From Stutzerimonas stutzeri (GTDB lineage Bacteria; Pseudomonadota; Gammaproteobacteria; Pseudomonadales; Pseudomonadaceae), in assembly GCF_024448695.1 (NCBI RefSeq), contig NZ_JAMOHY010000013.1:1-64000 (forward strand): a stretch of DNA of 64,000 nt, in the 5' to 3' direction. Numbering within the stretch: position 1 is the first letter of the stretch; each line of letters opens with the position of its first letter. Below the pieces are notes generated by a model that was not told the DNA's origin, did no database searches, and saw nothing but the letters and a program-made list of their open reading frames with translations. Both the position numbers and the translations under genes were made by a program. Shown piece after piece: positions 60,212-64,000 of this stretch.

Positions 60212-60762
60212 TTGAGCACGTGTGAATACCGTAGCGGACATTCCGCCATCGAGAGGGTGCGTGTGAAGGTAGGTCGTCAGCCGCTGCGTAAGGCCTCGAT
60301 CCGCTAGTCGGGTTGAAAGACATATGCCAATGCCATGCGCTACACCGTACTGTCGCAGGGCCAGCGGCTGCGGCTTGATGGGCTGGCCATTTATGGAAGG
60401 CACTCGGGCGTATGGGTTCGTCCAAGGCTATGACCGGCGAAGCGGCAGCCGGCCAGGAGTGCGAGCAGGAGAGGGCAGGCGTACTGTTTGGCGAGACTCT
60501 TGTTTTTCATGGCTGCTTGCCCGTTCCGTAGTGTCCAGCTCACAGGCCGCTGACGTAAATGCTGCGCAGCTTCTCTTTGGTGTGCGGGGCAACCACCGAG
60601 ACGCTTTTCCGGGCGCCAAGCTTTCGCGAACCATGGCAGTTTCTCCTCGATGCTTCAGCAGCGACGCAGCTCCTGGCCGAGCGCTTCGGTAGTCTTATCT
60701 GGTTGTCCGCGGCTGAGTGGACACTGACTTAAAGTGGATAATGTCCGCCGCAAGGAGTGCTC
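60212..60762. other. decayed intergenic DNA upstream of the operon
   Basis: About 550 bp with no intact gene. It contains scraps that look coding: plus-strand AMRYTVLSQGQRLR (about 60333-60375), reminiscent of polyprenyl-synthase starts, soon hitting a stop; and minus-strand frames ending in KEKLRSIYVSGL with a TGA at 60540-60542. These look like gene ends and fragments left by rearrangement. Confidence 0.35.
60391..60510 (-). pseudogene. truncated lipoprotein-like ORF
   Basis: A 39-codon frame starting MKNKSLAKQY with a lipobox-like LLALLAGCRF, then a stop 17 codons later. It looks like the signal peptide of a lipoprotein gene whose body is gone. No good Shine-Dalgarno; could be chance. Confidence 0.3.
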
Positions 60763-61060
60763 ATGACCCAGACCAGACGGCGCTTTCCCGAATCCTTCAA
60801 ACCCGAGGGGTAGACCAGTGTGCTTGCCGGCACGCCGCTTCGTCATGTGGCTCACGCGTTGGTATTGCTGAAAGCCTGCTAGGCAAATGGACGCGCCAGT
60901 ACAGCAGCAAGGTGACGAAACTTTTCTGGGCAACGGCAAGCAGCGTGGCGTGAGTGTGGAGTTGCGTCGGCTACGCTAGCAACTGGGCCACACCATGGAG
61001 CGCGAGGCTCTTCGCGTAGACATAGAAGGCTTGATAGCTCGCAGGTGTGCTGCAGCGGTT
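60763..61060 (+). pseudogene. IS3-family orfA transposase remnant
   Basis: Starts MTQTRRRFPESFKPEG and then meets a stop; downstream pieces in shifted frames read GIAESLLGKWTRQYSSK, FLGNGKQRGVSVELRRLR and MEREALRVDIEGLIAR, matching the order of helix-turn-helix, linker and leucine-zipper-like parts of IS3-group OrfA. A good AAGGAG precedes the ATG. No orfB (DDE) follows, so the element is dead. Confidence 0.7.
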
Positions 61061-61163
61061 CCATGAACACATGAGCAGCCCGTTTGCATATATGGAGGTC
61101 TTGAGGGGGCTTAACGAATCAGGGGGGCTGATGCGCTCATGAACACTCTCAACATAGCCTATT

Positions 61164-61191
61164 GTTTAACATAATATAGATTATGCGAAGC
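61164..61191. other. dif: XerCD dif-like recombination site
   Basis: 28 bp whose minus-strand reading has an XerC-type arm CTTCGCATAA, central TCTATA and XerD-type arm TTATGTTAAA. From memory it matches the Pseudomonas aeruginosa dif sequence at 25 of 28 positions (mismatches at positions 2, 13 and 28). It is either the chromosomal dif or an attachment site of a XerCD-using mobile element; the neighbouring IS remnant and phage-like ORFs favour the latter or both. Confidence 0.7.
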
Positions 61192-61224
61192 GCCTTGTTT
61201 AAGTAGATGGGGCGGATGGCTGCA

Positions 61225-61272
61225 CGGTTAGGGCTTCGGTCCCTGCGCTACGCTCGGTCCCAAGCCCAACCG
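61225..61272. repeat. imperfect hairpin after the dif-like site
   Basis: Outer stem CGGTT / AACCG and GGGCTT / AAGCCC with one bulged A; the loop holds a direct CGGTCCC repeat around GCGCTACGC. No ORF crosses it convincingly. Confidence 0.5.
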
Positions 61273-61373
61273 CTTGCTTTCCGGCATTGACGGTTTCAGA
61301 TGCGCCACCAAGGACATAGCCAGCCATATTCTGATTGATCGGCCCGCTCCAAGGCGTGACCAATCGACCGTCA

Positions 61374-61388
61374 ATTATGCGAAGCGCC
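61374..61388. repeat. second XerC-type half-site
   Basis: ATTATGCGAAGCGCC, identical over 15 bp to 61180-61194 (one arm of the dif-like site plus flank), same orientation, 194 bp away. The other arm is not recognisable. Confidence 0.6.
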
Positions 61389-61427
61389 TAATCAGAGTGT
61401 CGGGAGCGAAGAGCTAATCAAGGTAGC

Positions 61428-61478
61428 GCCCGTCTCGCCGCTACGCTCCGAGACAAGCCGCTCGGCGGCTCGACGGGC
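61428..61478. repeat. branched hairpin region
   Basis: Outer GCCC / GGGC arms enclose two stems, GTCTCG / CGAGAC and GCCGC / GCGGC: a three-way-junction shape like those of rolling-circle or ssDNA-phage origins. The stretch 61061-61520 has no gene I can support. Confidence 0.5.
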
Positions 61479-61520
61479 GATTACTGGTAGCGTGAGACAA
61501 GGTTCCGAGCATTAAGGGAG

Positions 61521-61877
61521 TCATCCGAGAACCTTCAGCAAAGTCAGCCTAGAGATGTCCACGTAGTCCGGTTCAAACCCATCTTGCTTCAAAAGAAGAC
61601 TGGTTTCGATCCCGTCATCAGCGGAACCTATATGGACAGCGAGCACCTTGGCCTCATAAACAAAAGATTCGTCAACAGGCCCACGGTCATCGTCATAGTC
61701 AGCCTGCAAAAGCTCACCAACACGAACACGTTTACCTACAAGCGAAAGAGGCTCGATACTCGCCATGCCATCGAGACAACATGATATTTTTTCAATTTGG
61801 AACGGTAACTGAAGGCGAGCGTCAAAAGCGCGACCAGCAGTGTTTATGTTGGTTTGCGTAGAATTGGTAGCAGCCAT
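61521..61877 (-). CDS. hypothetical protein, accessory region
   Basis: A 118-residue soluble protein starting MAATNSTQTNINTAGRAFD, with a well placed TTAGGAGATCGAA Shine-Dalgarno, so it is probably expressed. The middle (SLVGKRVRVGELLQADYDDDRG) and end (VDISRLTLLKVLG) suggest a small beta-rich fold. I do not recognise the family; a small replication-module protein of a phage or plasmid would fit the surroundings (speculative). AT-richer than the core genes. Confidence 0.6.
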   Translation of the reverse strand: MAATNSTQTNINTAGRAFDARLQLPFQIEKISCCLDGMASIEPLSLVGKRVRVGELLQADYDDDRGPVDESFVYEAKVLAVHIGSADDGIETSLLLKQDGFEPDYVDISRLTLLKVLG

Positions 61878-61904
61878 TTCGATCTCCTAATTAGATCGTT
61901 TGTG

Positions 61905-61942
61905 GTAGCCGGGTGAGGGAGGGCCAACTCCCCTACCCGGCA
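61905..61942. repeat. hairpin upstream of the 118-aa gene
   Basis: GCCGGGT / ACCCGGC with an inner GGGAG / CTCCC, between the two minus-strand small genes; may be an attenuator or terminator of the upstream one. Confidence 0.45.
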
Positions 61943-62005
61943 TCTAAGCCCTTCATGGGCCTGATTCTTTCGAGCTAAAGCTAAGCCAAGCAGATCAGCA
62001 GGACC

Positions 62006-62058
62006 CCGCCGATTTGCTGGGGGGCGACTGCGTCGCACCCAACAGCAAAATGCGGCGG
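62006..62058. repeat. long interrupted stem-loop
   Basis: Three stacked stems: CCGCC / GGCGG, TTTGCTG / CAGCAAA and GCGAC / GTCGC around loop TGC. It lies just downstream of the ribbon-helix-helix gene on its strand but lacks a T-run, so it is more like a replication or packaging structure than a terminator. Confidence 0.5.
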
Positions 62059-62074
62059 AGTACTGATGCAATAG

Positions 62075-62353
62075 TTAAAGTAGTTTTTGCTTACGTATAG
62101 ATTCAACCATAAAGCGCTTAATTTCACGGCTTAATGTCGAGCTGCGGTTATTACAAAGGCGTTCAAACTCTTCTTTAATAACCGAGTTAATACGGAAGTT
62201 AATTCGATCATTCTGGCTATCAGCAAGCGTGGCGAGAATTTTAGTTATACGTTCTTGATCGGCACGAATCTTCTCATCTTGAAGATTCAAACCCGTTTCA
62301 GGGTCTCGACCAGTCAAGCGGCGAATTTCGCGAACAGCTTCGTTACCGTCCAT
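62075..62353 (-). CDS. ribbon-helix-helix-like regulator, accessory region
   Basis: A 92-residue protein. The C-terminal half DRINFRINSVIKEEFERLC and SSTLSREIKRFMVESI follows the beta-strand/helix/helix spacing of Arc/MetJ-type DNA-binding proteins; the N-terminal half is a charged helix (EKIRADQERITKILATLA). ATG 62353 follows TTGGAGATAGGT; a TTG at 62365 is in frame. Probably a repressor or copy-control protein of a phage- or plasmid-derived element (inference). Confidence 0.6.
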   Translation of the reverse strand: MDGNEAVREIRRLTGRDPETGLNLQDEKIRADQERITKILATLADSQNDRINFRINSVIKEEFERLCNNRSSTLSREIKRFMVESIRKQKLL

Positions 62354-62536
62354 ACCTATCTCCAAGATTCCCCTGCCCTAGCGTTTGCTGCGCAAAAGCT
62401 AGGGTCACAGGGTTAGTGACTGGATAATACGGCCTGAGCTGTACGTACACAATGGATGACACAGAGGAAATTGCACTGATTTAAGCAGAAACCGCTCTAG
62501 ACCGCGCCTTTCAGAAAGAAAAAGAGAAAAGGGAAA

Positions 62537-62578
62537 GTCTAACCGTTAGACAAGAGTCCACCATTAGAGATGGTGGAC
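62537..62578. repeat. pair of perfect hairpins
   Basis: GTCTAA / TTAGAC (62537-62551, loop CCG) followed by GTCCACCAT / ATGGTGGAC (62556-62578, loop TAGAG), in the divergent spacer before the 68-aa ORF. No T-run follows. Confidence 0.6.
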
Positions 62579-62618
62579 CCGGCTGCGCCGGTGAAGCCAA
62601 AAGCAAGGAAGCAAACGC

Positions 62619-62825
62619 ATGTGGGCATTGTTCATCGAACTGACAGTCAACGACCCTGCCGGGGTCGAACTAGCCAGATTTGAGAGCGCAAAAGACTGCC
62701 AAAAAGCGGCGATGGCAATCTGGGCTATCGGAGCCACGGCGGCAGAAGAAAACAGAGGGAAAGGGGAACCATCGGACGTCTACGGCATATGCAGAAAAAT
62801 TGCTGAACCGCCGCAATTACCATGA
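62619..62825 (+). CDS. small hypothetical protein, accessory region
   Basis: A 68-residue protein starting MWALFIELTVNDPAGVE, with Cys in KDCQKAAMAIWAIG and YGICRKIAEPP. It has an AAGGAAG Shine-Dalgarno seven bases before the ATG. No family recognised. It is divergent from the ribbon-helix-helix gene, as small structural or accessory genes of ssDNA phages often are (speculative). Confidence 0.5.
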   Translation: MWALFIELTVNDPAGVELARFESAKDCQKAAMAIWAIGATAAEENRGKGEPSDVYGICRKIAEPPQLP

Positions 62826-62956
62826 CCTGACCAGCTCAGGTGCTGGCAGTCCGGGGAGACTGCAAGGCGTGGCCGGAAGCTGCCGAGGTAGCCGTTTTGG
62901 GTTGATCAGCACGCGGATGGAGTTTTGAAGGGGACAGCAGGACGGGGACGCGAAAT

Positions 62957-62994
62957 AGCCCTCAGTTGCCATTTAGGCCGCTGGGGGCTTTTTT
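62957..62994 (+). terminator. intrinsic terminator
   Basis: Stem AGCCCTCAG / CTGGGGGCT (one G-T pair) and T6, about 130 bp after the 68-aa ORF; marks the end of a plus-strand transcript. Confidence 0.65.
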
Positions 62995-63101
62995 GTGGGT
63001 CGATGGTTGGGGCCGCTTCGCGGGTGTCGTCGCAGTGGCCAAGCGGTCAACTGGAGGGCGTGCCGGCGACTGATATGCCGCAAGCGGCATGGTCGAGGTT
63101 G

Positions 63102-63332
63102 TTATAAGTCCAGAAGAGATCGGCACGCCAGTTGTAATGCTTCCAATCGCTGGTCAAAGGCGGCCTCTTCAGCGTCGAGCTGGTCGATCCGTTTGCGCAA
63201 CTGGCGGACCTCGGCAACGAGCCTTGGATAGTCATCGAGCAGCCACGTCACAGCGTCAGCACCGGTTCGACCAGGTGCGAACAGTTCGGCGGTTTTGATC
63301 AGGCGAATTTCGAGGTCGAGGGCGCAGCGCAT
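63102..63332 (-). CDS. small coiled-coil hypothetical protein
   Basis: A 76-residue, mostly helical acidic protein (EVRQLRKRIDQLDAEEAAFDQRLEALQL, seen in parts) starting MRCALDLEIRLIKTAEL. No good Shine-Dalgarno and no family recognised, so it may be a gene or a gene fragment. Divergent from the LysR gene. Confidence 0.4.
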   Translation of the reverse strand: MRCALDLEIRLIKTAELFAPGRTGADAVTWLLDDYPRLVAEVRQLRKRIDQLDAEEAAFDQRLEALQLACRSLLDL

Positions 63333-63472
63333 AATCTACATTACATTCAATTCGGCGCGGAACGTGCCATTATCCGCACCGAATATGAACGTAACGTCGT
63401 CCATTATGCGTACTGCATTGGTGCTTTTATGCTATCGTCCCTCTCATGGGTTTTGAGGTGCTTATTACTAAA

Positions 63473-64000
63473 ATGGACATGCTGCACGCAATGCGCGTCT
63501 TTGTACGGGTCGTGGATGCTGGGAGTTTTACTGCTGCTGCACGGCAATCACAAACTTCCACCGCTCAGGTTTCCCGCTTGGTATCGGAGCTAGAGAGTCG
63601 ATTGCAGGCTCGTCTGTTGCACCGCACCACGCGCCGCTTGGCGTTGACCGAGGCTGGCGAAGGCTTTTTGGCGCAGTGCCGGCAGATTCTCGACCAGCTG
63701 GATTATGCCTGTGCACAAGCCAGCAGCGCGCATCTGACGCCACGGGGCAATTTGCGGGTGCATGCATTGACGGGACTCGGCATCCAACTGCTGGCCACGC
63801 TGGCCGGACGCTACGGCGAGCAGTATCCAGAGGTGAATATGGAGCTGGTGCTGTCGCAGCGTCAGCCCGATTTGCTGGAAAACAATCTCGACGTGCTCAT
63901 TACCCTGTCTCAGGGTCTTCCCGACTCTGATTTGATTGCGCAGCCTCTCGGCACAGTATTTCCGGTCGTATGTGCGGCGCCGCTGTATCTCAAGCGGCAT
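63473..64000 (+). CDS. LysR-family regulator (3' end outside window)
   Basis: The first 176 codons of a LysR regulator, open to the window end. The helix-turn-helix region is FVRVVDAGSFTAAARQSQTSTAQVSRLVSELE-like (about 9-40) followed by LHRTTRRLALTEAG; the effector domain begins at about 92 (GNLRVHALTGLGIQLL). This sub-type is common in pseudomonads and usually regulates a divergent or adjacent catabolic or efflux gene. ATG 63473 (MDMLHAMRVF). Target unknown because the flank is cut. Confidence 0.88.
   Translation, partial: MDMLHAMRVFVRVVDAGSFTAAARQSQTSTAQVSRLVSELESRLQARLLHRTTRRLALTEAGEGFLAQCRQILDQLDYACAQASSAHLTPRGNLRVHALTGLGIQLLATLAGRYGEQYPEVNMELVLSQRQPDLLENNLDVLITLSQGLPDSDLIAQPLGTVFPVVCAAPLYLKRH

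Noticed and set aside
60333-60420. AMRYTVLSQGQRLR as a farnesyl-diphosphate synthase gene
   Set aside because: Similarity covers only about 14 residues and the frame stops soon after; at most a fragment.
63403-63412. ATTATGCGTA near the LysR gene as a further Xer site
   Set aside because: Only one arm matches (9-10 bp) and the other arm is absent; could be chance.

Overview
The window is a GC-rich gammaproteobacterial chromosome segment, almost certainly Pseudomonas. Genus-typical markers are the lipoprotein OprI, the crfX-cmpX-sigX-oprF cluster, the AcnD/PrpF form of the 2-methylcitrate cycle, ThrH, and an assimilatory APS-type CysH beside cysB. Gene order from about 17.4 to 52.5 kb resembles the region around cysB, ppsA, oprF, acnB and cysS-folD that I remember from P. 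aeruginosa. The gene set overall suggests the P. aeruginosa / P. mendocina-oleovorans side of the genus (inference; not tested by any search).

Layout. 0-3.2 kb: a CNNM/CBS (CorC-type) membrane protein and a DUF1704 'QEGLA' protein. 3.4-7.3 kb: a MoxR ATPase / DUF58 / TgpA-type transglutaminase operon. 7.4-16.4 kb: thioesterase, TatD, MltF-like lytic transglycosylase, GreB, YbbA/YbbP-type ABC system divergent from tesA, and an L,D-transpeptidase. 16.5-21.5 kb: oprI, a small GNAT protein, DAHP synthase, cysB, cysH, thrH. 21.6-26.1 kb: pabB and a three-gene envelope module (ATP-grasp ligase, 7TM inactive transglutaminase, retropepsin-like protease). 26.3-33.2 kb: propionate operon (GntR regulator, prpB, prpC, acnD, prpF). 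33.3-41.2 kb: ppsR divergent from ppsA, rraA, cmaX, crfX, cmpX, sigX, oprF. 41.3-52.5 kb: acnB, DUF1289 protein, Usp, miaE, lpxH, ppiB, glnS, cysS, folD, then a tRNA cluster (Arg-TCT, His-GTG, Leu-TAG).

From the tRNA-Leu gene to the end the window is accessory in character. A decayed phage-type integrase lies directly downstream of the tRNA. Next comes a compact, translationally coupled minus-strand operon: TonB-dependent receptor, an exported and membrane-anchored CobN-like chelatase, an ExbB/MotA-like channel protein, an ExbD-like DUF2149 protein and HemP. A Fur-like box overlaps its predicted promoter. I read this as an iron-regulated haem-capture and periplasmic iron-extraction system of the HmuS type, not cobalamin synthesis; it is the strongest candidate for an under-described system here. 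Beyond it are a dead IS3-type orfA, a 28-bp XerCD dif-like site followed by hairpin-rich non-coding DNA, a few small unrecognised ORFs including a ribbon-helix-helix protein, and the 5' part of a LysR regulator cut by the window end.

Other points for a second look are a large nested inverted repeat upstream of acnB, operator-like motifs flanking the GntR promoter, a duplicated pabB 3' end inside a repeat element, and an HExxxH motif in the DUF1704 protein.
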